A DNA stretch of 64,000 nt from Closterium sp. NIES-65 (taxonomy: Eukaryota > Streptophyta > Zygnematophyceae > Desmidiales > Closteriaceae). Of the stretch, positions 51,001-59,200 are shown piece after piece. The stretch spans positions 249,001 through 313,000 of the forward strand of contig CANXME010002125.1 of NCBI GenBank assembly GCA_948144175.1. Direction: 5' to 3'. Below the pieces are notes generated by a model. The model did not search any database. It saw nothing but the letters and a program-made list of their open reading frames with translations, and had not been told where the DNA came from. Numbering within the stretch: position 1 is the stretch's first letter; each line of letters opens with the position of its first letter. Made by a program: the position numbers and the translations under genes.

Positions 51001-51677
51001 ACGCGTCGCTGTTGCGATCTGGACCGTCCATTATGACATCCCTGACCTGGAGCAGCAGTGTGGGCCGTATCAGTGAAGGAGGGAAAGATGACGGCCAGGA
51101 AAACCGGGAAAGGCAGAACTGACGGACAGAGGTAATAAACTACCAGCTAAAACATGATTGAAACGAAACCGAGAAACGGCATGAATATTACTGAAGACCC
51201 AGGTGCGTTTTGAGTGTACTGGAAGGGCGTTGATGCCATTGACTTGACCTTAACACCATCGACTCTCAAAGGGGGCCATCGTGCATGGTTCTTGACTGCT
51301 GTTTCAACCTGAGACCATTTCTGAGTCGACTCAAAAGAGGTGACTTTTGAGTCGACTCAAAAGTCATCTCAAATGGGGCCATCGTGCATGGTTCTTGACT
51401 GCTGTTTCAACCTGAGACCATCTGAGTGAACGGATCTCAACATAACACCTGGTTGGGGACCTCTACACGCGATGAAGGAACTGGAGGCTCTCCCTTCCAT
51501 GAGACATTGCAACATCTACGCATGGTCAGCAACCTCGTGACTGAATGAAATTCGTTTCTTAATCGTAAATGCGAATTTTGTTATAATTACCTGGTTGGGG
51601 ACCTCGATATGCGTTAGAAGAGCGGCAGGGTCTGATAGGCGAATGCCGGGACTCGGCAGTCCCTGCTCTGCCGCCAT
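39081..51677 (-). CDS. EXO70: EXO70 exocyst complex subunit
   Basis: Thirteen exons (51677..51591, 51046..50859, 50185..50132, 49736..49569, 48235..48097, 47209..47000, 45417..45155, 44608..44471, 44250..44011, 42652..42553, 40915..40860, 40514..40368, 39192..39081) join in phase to 633 codons plus stop, close to plant EXO70A (about 640). EXO70 binds plasma-membrane phosphoinositides and tethers secretory vesicles with the exocyst. Family segments in order: 'YLDAVDRLNGAVRFIEEEL', 'LRRNFQRLGVQSMTKAEIH', 'EHMHIG', 'GEREACDEVFDGLGPYGEQ', 'MLLLAGFGEAVSEIKKTPER', 'LFSFLDMYETTLDLK', 'ATFEKFEEAV', 'IHPITSYVVNYLLLL', 'LAELFMMNNLAYVL', 'LLGTAWIGTY', 'KTFNIILEQMRQRHMAW', and the C-terminal basic end. 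The N-terminal coiled-coil part looks shorter than in land-plant relatives. A Gly/Ser-rich loop is inserted in exon 7. At least 25 partial exon copies and six large arrays inflate the introns. Confidence 0.9.
39350..39755. repeat. AGAGC pentamer array (about 400 bp)
   Basis: AGAGC/AGAGAGC units occur in the last intron of EXO70. The coding strand reads GCTCT, pyrimidine-rich. The array has no coding meaning even though all frames are open. Confidence 0.97.
39785..40280 (-). repeat. Three EXO70 exon 12 3'-half echoes, one carrying an 18-bp exon-derived minisatellite
   Basis: Donor-side copies of exon 12 end near 39785-39860, 39925-40005 and 40030-40280. In the last, the codons for Lys-Ala-Lys-Thr-Leu are amplified into about ten copies of an 18-bp unit (GGGTCTTGGCCTTGAGG on the plus strand, 40077-40262). 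The intact exon 12 has the same motif once. All three lie downstream of it. Confidence 0.93.
40575..40645 (-). repeat. Echo of the 5' half of EXO70 exon 12
   Basis: This copy of the acceptor side of exon 12 ('FNIILEKMRQRHMAWT' region) is placed upstream of the intact exon. Confidence 0.88.
40925..42180. repeat. GGGGA pentamer array (about 1.25 kb) with a nested exon 11 echo
   Basis: The array fills intron 10 of EXO70 and reads as a TCCCC pyrimidine tract on the coding strand. Near its exon-proximal end is a nearly complete copy of exon 11 with acceptor (about 41003-41078). Its distal half (about 41605-42110) shows a longer period of roughly 50-70 bp marked by GTAAGGGAATGGGGAAGGGG. Confidence 0.95.
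42719..43022. repeat. 23-bp minisatellite resembling the end of EXO70 exon 9
   Basis: About 13 copies of ACATCAACCTTAGTGAAGTG plus AGC. The unit is close to the exon 9 3' end on the plus strand (CATCAATCTTAGTGAGCAC), differing mainly by a 5-bp internal duplication (AGTGA). Confidence 0.93.
43053..43103. repeat. GACGTC-core palindrome abutted by identical 16-bp direct repeats
   Basis: TTTTGAGACGTCTCAAAA (43069-43086) is flanked without a gap by GCCAGGCTGTCATGTC on the left (43053-43068) and the same 16 bases on the right (43087-43102). Confidence 0.97.
43150..43602. repeat. 20-bp minisatellite ended by a GTCGAC-core palindrome
   Basis: About 21 copies of CACATTCCACATGTACCCAT with C/T and A/G variants, then TTTTGAGTCGACTCAAAA (43585-43602). 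The array sequence resumes briefly after the palindrome (CATTCCACATGTATCCC). Confidence 0.96.
43700..44405 (-). repeat. EXO70 exon 9 echoes: two 3'-half copies and one 5'-half copy
   Basis: Donor-side copies at about 43700-43800 and 43850-43945 lie downstream of exon 9 (44011-44250). An acceptor-side copy at about 44335-44405 ('YFQILDCVF' region) lies upstream. CA-rich spacers sit between the downstream copies. Confidence 0.88.
44700..44735 (-). repeat. Short echo of the EXO70 exon 8 start
   Basis: This piece matches the acceptor and first codons of exon 8 and is placed upstream of it in gene orientation. Confidence 0.65.
45560..46640 (-). repeat. Four EXO70 exon 7 5'-half echoes and a (GGAA)n array
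   Basis: Acceptor-side copies of exon 7 ('VDELFKGPEGEMMRR' region) occur at about 45560-45694, 45805-45939 and 46030-46130, and a fragmented one at about 46520-46640. All are upstream of the intact exon (45155-45417). A GGAA tetramer array fills 46177-46505 with a small island of GGAC units near 46333-46364. Confidence 0.9.
46690..46912 (-). repeat. Two EXO70 exon 6 3'-half echoes
   Basis: Copies at about 46800-46912 and 46690-46748 match the donor half of exon 6 ('KKTPERLFSFLDMYETTLD' region). The first keeps a GTATGT donor. Both lie downstream of the intact exon. Confidence 0.9.
47288..47692 (-). repeat. Three EXO70 exon 6 5'-half echoes
   Basis: Copies at about 47288-47346, 47455-47525 and 47628-47692 repeat the acceptor and 'MILVAGEREACDEVFDGL', then break off. 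All lie upstream of the intact exon 6. Confidence 0.92.
47830..48020 (-). repeat. Two EXO70 exon 5 3'-end echoes
   Basis: Copies of the His-Met-His-Ile-Gly end of exon 5 with its GTGAGT or GTGAGG-type donor occur at about 47830-47886 and 47965-48020, downstream of the intact exon. Confidence 0.85.
48290..48692 (-). repeat. Three EXO70 exon 5 5'-half echoes
   Basis: Copies at about 48290-48380, 48460-48546 and 48598-48692 repeat the acceptor and 'EAALRRNFQ...MTKAEIH' region. A short remnant may follow at about 48735-48760. All lie upstream of the intact exon 5 (48097-48235). Confidence 0.9.
48785..48985. repeat. 15-bp minisatellite (ACAAAACCAACAGGC)
   Basis: About 13 copies with A/C and G/C variants, in intron 4 of EXO70. 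Confidence 0.95.
49177..49440 (-). repeat. Two EXO70 exon 4 3'-half echoes
   Basis: Copies at about 49177-49240 and 49370-49437 repeat the end of exon 4 ('MARRLVENGCAFDCTRAYK' region) with its donor. They lie downstream of the intact exon 4. Confidence 0.9.
49890..50085 (-). repeat. Two diverged copies of the EXO70 exon 3 region
   Basis: Copies at about 49890-49970 and 50030-50085 include the acceptor and much of the short exon 3 but no good donor. These are the only echoes that do not fit the simple upstream/downstream rule, because a copy with the acceptor lies downstream of the intact exon. Confidence 0.7.
50210..50760. repeat. TGCTGTTCCCC-type repeats and two EXO70 exon 2 3'-half echoes
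   Basis: Units of about 20 bp (TGCTGTTCCCCTTCCCCATC-like) fill 50215-50420. Exon 2 donor-side copies lie at about 50519-50592 and 50688-50760, both downstream of the intact exon 2 (50859-51046). Confidence 0.9.
51272..51490. repeat. 47-bp direct repeat with two GTCGAC-core palindromes between, and an exon 1 echo
   Basis: The 47-bp repeats are 51272-51318 and 51375-51421. Between them are a palindrome with one mismatch (51319-51336) and a perfect TTTTGAGTCGACTCAAAA (51345-51362). About 51441-51490 repeats the end of EXO70 exon 1 with a donor, downstream of the intact exon. Confidence 0.95.
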
Positions 51678-52475
51678 GTCGAACAACGCGGCGTGATATT
51701 AGCGAGTATGAAGGGTTGGTTTGCGAGCTTGTAACGCGTACTAAGTCAAAGTAGCTCTATCCTCGTTAAAAAGGTCCATTGACGGTTGCCGAGAGTAAAT
51801 GATACCCTAACGACTAAAGGAGTCGACGATTACTACAATGTAACGACTGCAAGCCCAGGAGCTCTCGAGATGGCTACACGCCGTAGGGAAACGAAAATAT
51901 ATAAAGGGCTGAGAGAGTGACAAGAAGACGCAGGCAGAATGCGCTTTACACTCGGACTATCGAGACCGCTAGGTGAAAAGGTCTGAAAACGCACGCGAAG
52001 AAATGAACGTTATTATAAAGCGCGTCCAGTGATCAGCAGCGACTAGCAAGAAAAATGGCGACGAGTCGAGGCATCAGGGACTCAGCGCTCTGAAAGCGAT
52101 ATCTGTACTCTCAGGACCACATACGCAAGTGACGGCATTGCGAAACCGTGAATATGCCTAAGTTAATTAGTTCTTGGACGAATTATTTATCAGCAGGCCG
52201 TGGGAAAATAACGATGCGAGTGAAAGGCTCCCGGCGGATGCTTGTCTTATGTGAGAACTAAGCAGAAGACTGGAGAAAGGCTGCTAGGCTGGTTAGTGCT
52301 GCAAGCGGGATACCCGTGAAAATGCCTTGGGATTACCTTCGGACTCGTGAAAGCAGTTTTTCAGAAAAGCAATACTGTGGGAAAGGAAAGCCACATTGAG
52401 TGCTGATGACTACATTCCAATACTTTTGTCCGTTACAAAAATACAGACATATCTTTTTTTGCTTATATGAGCTAT
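51678..52475. other. Upstream region of EXO70 up to the gypsy LTR
   Basis: No genes recognised. It should hold the EXO70 promoter and 5' UTR. No repeats or palindromes of the family described elsewhere were seen. Confidence 0.45.
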
Positions 52476-53904
52476 TGTTACGGGTGCAATGAATCGAGGT
52501 AGCGAGGATTGCACTAAGTTTCAAACGAGTACAAAATGTGAGCGAAGGCATGCGCGAACATTTATACGCGAAACATGCAAACGGTAACGCGGTGCGTGTG
52601 AGCTAGTTGGTGCTACGCTCGCAGTGAGGTTCGGGCTAGTCCCGAAGCGTAGGCCGACACGGCCGGGCCAGCAGTGCGAGGTTTGGTGAAACAGTGCGCG
52701 CGAAGTCGGCGAAGCCCCGTTAGCAGTAACGGGCGAAGAACGGCTGCTGCTGTACACGATGTTGCTGGATGCGCTAAGGAATATCGAGAAACTTCCTTAC
52801 ACTACCCCTCCCCCCCCCTTCAAGAAGCCCCCTCCGCTACGCGAGTGCGTGCATATCGCGGAAACCCCGGCTCCTCAGGTACACTTGCAGGGCAGGGTGG
52901 TTTTCGATGTTGGTCAGGGGCACCCAGTTATACTCAGTTGGCGTGCGGTCCTTTCAGCGAACGAGGAAATCGATCCTTCAGATTCCCATGGGGTGTCGAA
53001 TCCGATGTCTCCGATTTTTTTCGGGCTCGATGACCGGCTCCGATGTAGGGCGACTCATGGATGGCGGGCGGTGACGCGGCAGTTGGCTCGTGATAGGGAT
53101 ATATGGGCGAAGGAGGCTGACGTGCAATGATGGGCTGATGTACCAGTCTGTCGGCAACAGTAAATAAGCGGTTACTGGGGTGATCATGTGGCTGATTTGG
53201 AAGGGTCCACAGTAGCGCGGTCGTAATTTCGGGACGATGGGCGGTCGTAATTTCGGTACGTGACTAGGCGGTGGTGGCGGTCAGCGTTGCGCTTAGCGAT
53301 GACATTTGCTTCTTCAATTGCTTCAGCGGCTCTGGTGCAGGCTGCTTGCAGAATCTCGGCGAATTGTTGTGCGTGTGGTGTTGGGTTGTCTGGACTCGGA
53401 GTCATGGGCACTGTAGGGTTTTGTCCGTAGTTCAGGTAGAACTGGGACTTCTGCGTCGTCGCTGACGTGACGTTGTTGTACACGAACTCAATCAGCGGCA
53501 GCTGCTGCTCTCAAAATGTCGGGTCGTCGCACGTGGCACGAATCAGCTACTCCATCGTCTGATTCGTCCGCTCCGTTTGACCGTCGCGCTCGGTGTGGTA
53601 CGACGAGCTGAACTGTAGCCTGGTTCCGAGCTGTTCCCAAAGGTTCTTCCAGAAGTTGCTGGTGAACTTCGTGTCGCAGTCGCTGATTATCGTGGCTGGT
53701 ATCCCGTGCAGTCGAACGACAGCTGCGATGGACAGGCGAGCGATTTCTTCGGCTGAGATCGATTTCTTGCACGCAGCGAAGTGTGCCATCTTCGTCAACC
53801 TGTCAAAGACGACCATAACCGCGTCGTTACCCCCAGGGTTCGAAGGTAACCCTGTGACCAAATCCATGATAACCTGCTGCCAGGCGAGCTCGGGCGGTGG
53901 AATC

Positions 53905-54579
53905 TGTCAGAATATTATTCTTATGTTCTAGCCTGTAGTGGGGTGCTCTATAGCGAGTACAACCCTTCTAGGGTTTGCTATTTGTATCCCCATTTCTGCT
54001 AGTTCATTCCTCTTTCTTTCTTCTAATTTTGTCATGCTATCAGGGCAGGTCGATCCCCTTGGATCGATCCTGTGGGTGGGTTTCCACCTCGCTTCCGCTG
54101 CTACCTTTCCTTCCCGCCGTGCGCCCCGAGGCGCGCGGCGGTTTTCTGCCCGCCGTGCGCCCCGGGGCGCGCGGCGGTTCTTTGCCCGCTGTGCGCCCCG
54201 AGGCGCGCGGCGGGTGTCTGCCCTACCGTCGCGGCCCCGCCCTGCGTCGCGGCCCCGCCCCTCGAAGCGGCCCTGCCCTACGTCGCGGCCCCGCCCCGAC
54301 CGTCGCGGCCCCGCCCTACAGTCGCGGCCCCGCCCTACGTCGCGGCCCCGCCCCGACCGTCACGGCCCCGCCCTACGTCGCGGCCCCGCCCGACCGTTGC
54401 GGCCCTGCCCTACGTCGCGGCCCCGCCCTGACCGTCGCGGCCCCGCCCTACGTCGCGGCCCCGCCCCTCGAAGCGGCCCTGCCCGACCGTCGCGGCCCCG
54501 CCCCTCGTCGCGGCCCCGCCCCTTGTCGCGGCCCCGCCCTCCAACCAGGCCCGTGGTGGGCCCCTTTCACCACACCGCC

Positions 54580-54629
<50 letters not shown>

Positions 54630-55474
54630 CCCTGCCATTTCCCGTCGTCCGTCGAGGCGACCTGAGGGGGCCGCTTGCGGCCCCCTCAGGTCGCCTCGAC
54701 GGACGACGGGAGGGGCGAGCTGTGGGGTGGCGGGTATGGGGGTGGCCGGTGTGCCTTCCTCCCTTGCTCCTCCTCCTCCTTCGTCTCCCACTGCTGCAGC
54801 TGTCGCTGAGGGGGGTGGTTGTGTGGGAGACTGGGGTTTAGGGTTTAAGGGGGGTGCGTGGGAGTAGAGCTAGCGGTGTAGTAGTGGGTGTGTATCAGGG
54901 GGGTGGGACTGTTTGCGGGAGGTTGAGCGGAGGCTGCCGGCTTGTCGTCCGCAGCACCTGTAGTCCGGGGCGCTGTCCCGGTAGCCCACTCGTAGCCAGC
55001 TGTGCCAGCCGCCCGTGGGTCCGTTGCCCGTCCGCCGCTATTTGAGCCGCGGGGCGTGTTACTCCTGTAGTCCGGGCGCTGTCCGGTAGCCGCTGTGCCA
55101 GTCTGCCTCCTGTTGCCCGTGTGTCTGCAGCTTCAGCCGTCGCCTCCTGTCTCCTCTCCCCTCACTCTCCCTCCTCCTCCTCACTTGCCCGTTGTGACTA
55201 CCACTAGCTTTGCTTATAATTGTGAACTCTAAACTATTTCTTCTTGAACTTGTGCTCAGAATGTGTGGTGACATTGTGATCCACCCTGAGCTTGTTTTGC
55301 TTTGCCTGCTCTGCTGATTACACCCCACTTTGGCTATGGGGGTGTGTCAGAATATTATTCTTATGTTCTAGCCTGTAGTGGGGTGCTCTATAGCGAGTAC
55401 AACCCTTCTAGGGTTTGCTATTTGTATCCCCATTTCTGCTAGTTCATTCCTCTTTCTTTCTTCTAATTTTGTCA
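53905..55474 (+). mobile_element. Non-autonomous short-LTR element (TRIM-like) inserted in the gypsy element
   Basis: The LTRs 53905-54034 and 55345-55474 are 130 bp each and identical. The target duplication GAATC is at 53900-53904 and 55475-55479. The interior (1.3 kb) codes for nothing recognisable. It has a degenerate tRNA-Met primer site (TGCTATCAGGGCAGG), a CGGCCCCGCCC-rich repeat leader (about 54120-54560), and the purine tract TATGGGGGTG before the 3' LTR. It shares that tract and its LTR style with the copia element at 56292-63766. Identical LTRs mean a very young insertion. Confidence 0.92.
54581..54710. repeat. C homopolymer (46 nt) next to a 70-bp perfect hairpin
   Basis: Bases 54581-54626 are all C. 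The perfect inverted repeat has arms 54641-54674 and 54677-54710 (34 bp each) and a TT loop, beginning CCCGTCGTCCGTCGAGGCGA. It lies inside the TRIM-like element. Confidence 0.97.
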
Positions 55475-55849
55475 GAATCCGCTGCAACTGACCCGCCTTT
55501 CTTTTTTGCGACCTCTTCATCACCTGACACGTAGGACGCGAGCCCACGTGGTGCTGTACGTTGGTCAACAGCTCCGGCCAGTAGTAATACCGCTGCACTG
55601 GAAATATGGTCTACACAAACCAACAGCCCAAAGGCGTACGTAGGAAACACGTTACTTCCTTATCCAACTGATAACCTCCAGCATGGCTGGGGAGTGCTCT
55701 ATGCAAAAAAAATGTGAGGGGTCTACGGGAGGTGAAAGGGGTTTCCAAGAAGCCATGACGAGCGAAGATCTGGGTGGATAGATGGGTTGCCGTTAGGATA
55801 AAAAACAAGGAGACGTAATCGGGTGGCCAGCTTAAGACGAGTGGCTGAG

Positions 55850-56240
55850 CGTTGTTATTTCTTAACTGATTGTTTCTTCCTCCTCCACAAGAAGATTTTG
55901 AAAGCTAGGAGGAACTGAGCCAGGATGAGTTGGAGAATTTCGAGACAGGAGGAGGGTGATTCGTGGAATTTATGGTCGCAGCGCGCATTCCAAATGGCCT
56001 TTGCCGAGGCACCACCAAAAGGCTCAAGGGGGCGACCTGGCCAGCTCTCGAAGCGAGCGGAAAGAGCAAGAGCTAAGGAGGAGGAAAGCAGTGGAGGTGG
56101 CGGCGAGTGACCGAGGAGAGGGCGGAAATAACCGCAGGGGCCACCCCGCATTCGTAGAAGATGTGTGAAATAGTCTCAGTGGGAGTAGTAGGGCAGAGAA
56201 ATCATGTCCCTCGGTTGGTTGGTGCCTGTCTTTACGTAAT
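55850..56240 (-). mobile_element. LINE-like fragment (zf-RVT region) in the gypsy element
   Basis: Minus-strand frames read 'LCPTTPTETISHIFYECGVA' and 'KAIWNARCDHKFHES', resembling the zinc-binding zf-RVT tail of plant non-LTR retrotransposon ORF2. The two lie in different frames and no reverse transcriptase core is adjacent, so this is a short decayed 3' piece. No poly(A) end or target duplication was identified. Confidence 0.45.
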
Positions 56241-56291
56241 AGACTCCTTGTGCTTCTGCTAGTTGCTGTGAATTTCCGGTCGTGAAAAATG

Positions 56292-59200
56292 TGTCAAACA
56301 TTATATATGTTGTGTCAGTTTAGGCTACAGTGGGTTAGCCTATAGGGGGTACACAATTCTAGGGTTAGGTACTTGTACTCATTTCACTGCTAGTTCATTC
56401 ATTCCTGTTCAGTGATTCCAACATGGTATAGAGCAGGTCCTTCCTAGGACCGAAATTTTCTAAGGGCCCACCACTACGTGACTACCTACCTACCTACCTA
56501 CCTGTGCCCTAGGGCGCCTTGGCGTGTCACGCCCCTAGAGGCCCCTCTTGACGGCCCCGCGCTAGCCCCGTTCAGGCCCCGTCGGCCCCACGCCCGCTCT
56601 CCCTAGCGGCCCCGTTCAGGCCCCGTCGGCCCCTTTAAGGCCCCGTTCAGGCCCCGCGCTAGCCCCGTTCAGGCCCCGTCGGCCCCGTTTCAGGCCCCGT
56701 CGGCCCCGCGCTAGCCCCTCTCAGGCCCCGTCGGCCCGCGCTAGCCCCGTTTCAGGCCCCGTCGGCCCCGCGCTAGCCCCTCTCAGGCCCCGTCGGCCCG
56801 CGCTAGCCCCGTTTCAGGCCTCGTTGGCCCCGTTTCAGGCCCCGTTGGCCCCGCGCTAGCCCCTCTCAGGCCCCGTCGGCCCGCGCTAGCCCCGTTTCAG
56901 GCCCCGTCGGCCCCGCGCTAGCCCCTCTCAGGCCTCGTCGGCCCCGCGCTAGCCCCATTCAGGCCCCGATCGGGCCCGCGCTAGCCCCGTTCAGGCCCCG
57001 TCGGCCCCTTGCTAGCCCCGTCAAGGCCCCGTTTGGCCCCGCGCTAGCCCCGCTCAGGCCCTGATCGGCCCCGCGCTTGTCCTTCTAGGGCCCCAACCGG
57101 CCCCGTGCCGACCTCGCCGACCCGTGCCCACCACCTAGAGGCACCGGGCGGCCTGTTCCCGCCGCAACACACGAGGGAGAGCGGGCGGCCCGTCCCCGCC
57201 GTGACCCGAGCCGCGCGACCCGAGCCACGCGCCCCGAGCCGAGCCGCGCGCCCCGAGCCGAGCCGCGCGCCCTGAACCGAGCCGCGCCACCCAGCCGAGC
57301 CGCGACCCGACCTGAACCGAGCCGCGCCGCCCTGCCCTACCTGGTTCGTCCTACCTGCTTCTCCTACTGCTACTGCTGCTATTTCTACTGTTCCTATGGC
57401 TAGCCCACAGGTTCTCGTGTCCGATGCTGAGGGCCGCCCTGTGAAGTTTGACACCTGGCTCCATGACCTGCACCTCTACCTATAGCTCACAGCCAAGGAT
57501 GACATCTCACTGTACGATCACGCCCTAGGCCATGTCACTGCCCCTGCTGCTACTGCTGACAACACTGCTCGCTCACAGTGGCAGACTCGTGATGCCCACG
57601 CTCGCTTCGCCATTCGCAACTCCCTGCCGATAGACGAACGCGAGCACTTTGGTCAGCACAAGACTGCACAGGCACTGTACACAGCTGTAGTTGCTCGCTA
57701 CTCCTCACCTGCCTCTGCCGCACTAGGCCGTCTCTCCCTCCCCTACCTGTTTCCCGACCTGGCCTCCTTTCAGACAGTCGCTGACCTCATCACGCACCTC
57801 CGTACTAGTGAGGCCCGCTTCCGTGCCGCCATGCCTGCTGAATTCCTTGCCACGCACCCCCCTCCACTCTGGCTCACTCTCTACCACCTAGTCACCCGCC
57901 TCCCTGACACACTGCGTGCTGTCAGGGACCACTTCCTAGCTCATTGCCCCACTGAGCTCACCATTGCCCTCCTCGAGAAGGAGCTACTTGCAGCTGAGAC
58001 TAGCATAGTCGCTGTAGGTGCCTCTCGTGGCGACCCCCGTACCCCGTTCTTTGAGGGGTGTTCTCCTTCCCCCCTTCTTCCCTCTGTCGCCTCTGCTGCT
58101 GCTGTCGACCTTCTTGGTACTGAGAAGGTCGGCGCTGCGTCTGCCTCGAGCGGACGCCGCAGCGGCAAGGGCAAAGGGGGCAAGGGTGGTGGCGGTGACG
58201 GCGGGGGAGGCAGCGATGGGGGCGGTGGAGGCAGTGGGGGTGGTGGCTCGGCTGGAGGGGCGAGTGGTAGCGGTGGGGGTGGTGGCGGCAGCGGCGTGGG
58301 AGGTGGCAGGAGTGGAGGCGGCGGTTGGGGTGGCGGTGGACGAGGCGGCGGCAGGGGTTGGGGTGGTCGAGGAGGTGGCAGCGGTGGTGGTGGCCGTGGA
58401 GGCACTGGCGGTGGCCAGGGCTAGCAGCACACTCCCTCGCCCCAGGAGGTCCGTGAGTGGTACTCTCAGCACGGGGGTGGGGGTGGTCTTAGCTGCACGT
58501 ACGTCATTCGCACTGGTGACCGCACTGGTCAGCAGTGTGGACGACCGCACGCCACATAGTGCTGCTTCTCTCGTCTCGACGACGCTTGGCGTGTTCAGTT
58601 CCCTCAGGCCACTAAGCTGCCCCGCTGGCTTGATCTCCTGAAGAAGGGGATTGATATCTATGCTCTAGACTTTGATGCTATTCTATCTGCCATGTATGTG
58701 ATGTCTACTAGTGGAGAGGGTGCTGAGTACTTGTGTGTGCCGCCCGACCCGGGCATTAGGGCCAGTGCGTCTGCCGCTCCAGGTACTCGCGTGTCGGCTA
58801 CCCCAGGTGCTGGTGAGGCTGCTGCTCTAGGTGCTCGTGTGTCTCCCCCCCTTGGTACTGCGTCGACTGCCGCAGTGCACACCTTCACCCCGTGCTTCTT
58901 TCGTGACCGCACTGCCCTTGAGCCGCTTGCTCGGCCAGTTGCTGTCTCCCTTGCTGACCCCTCTGGGGGTCCGGTCATTGCGACCTCTTCCACTGTCCTT
59001 CCCTGTCCTGCGGTCCCGTCGGGCACACTGTCAGGTCTCCACCTCCCCTCGTTCTCTACGAACTTGGTGGCAGGATGTGCACTCCAGGACGGGGGTGTTC
59101 ACCAGTTCACCCCTGCCTACGAGCGCGTGACACACTGCACGTGTGCTCGTACGCGCCGCCACTTGGCTACCTTCACTCGGCAGCCGGGGTCGGACCTGTA

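Noticed and set aside
3961-51362. Treating the TTTTGAG palindromes as restriction-site cloning linkers or vector joins
   Set aside because: The cores are NarI, AatII and SalI-like sites, but the constant 7-bp arms, decayed copies, presence in coding sequence and different flanks argue against a laboratory origin. Raw reads would settle it.
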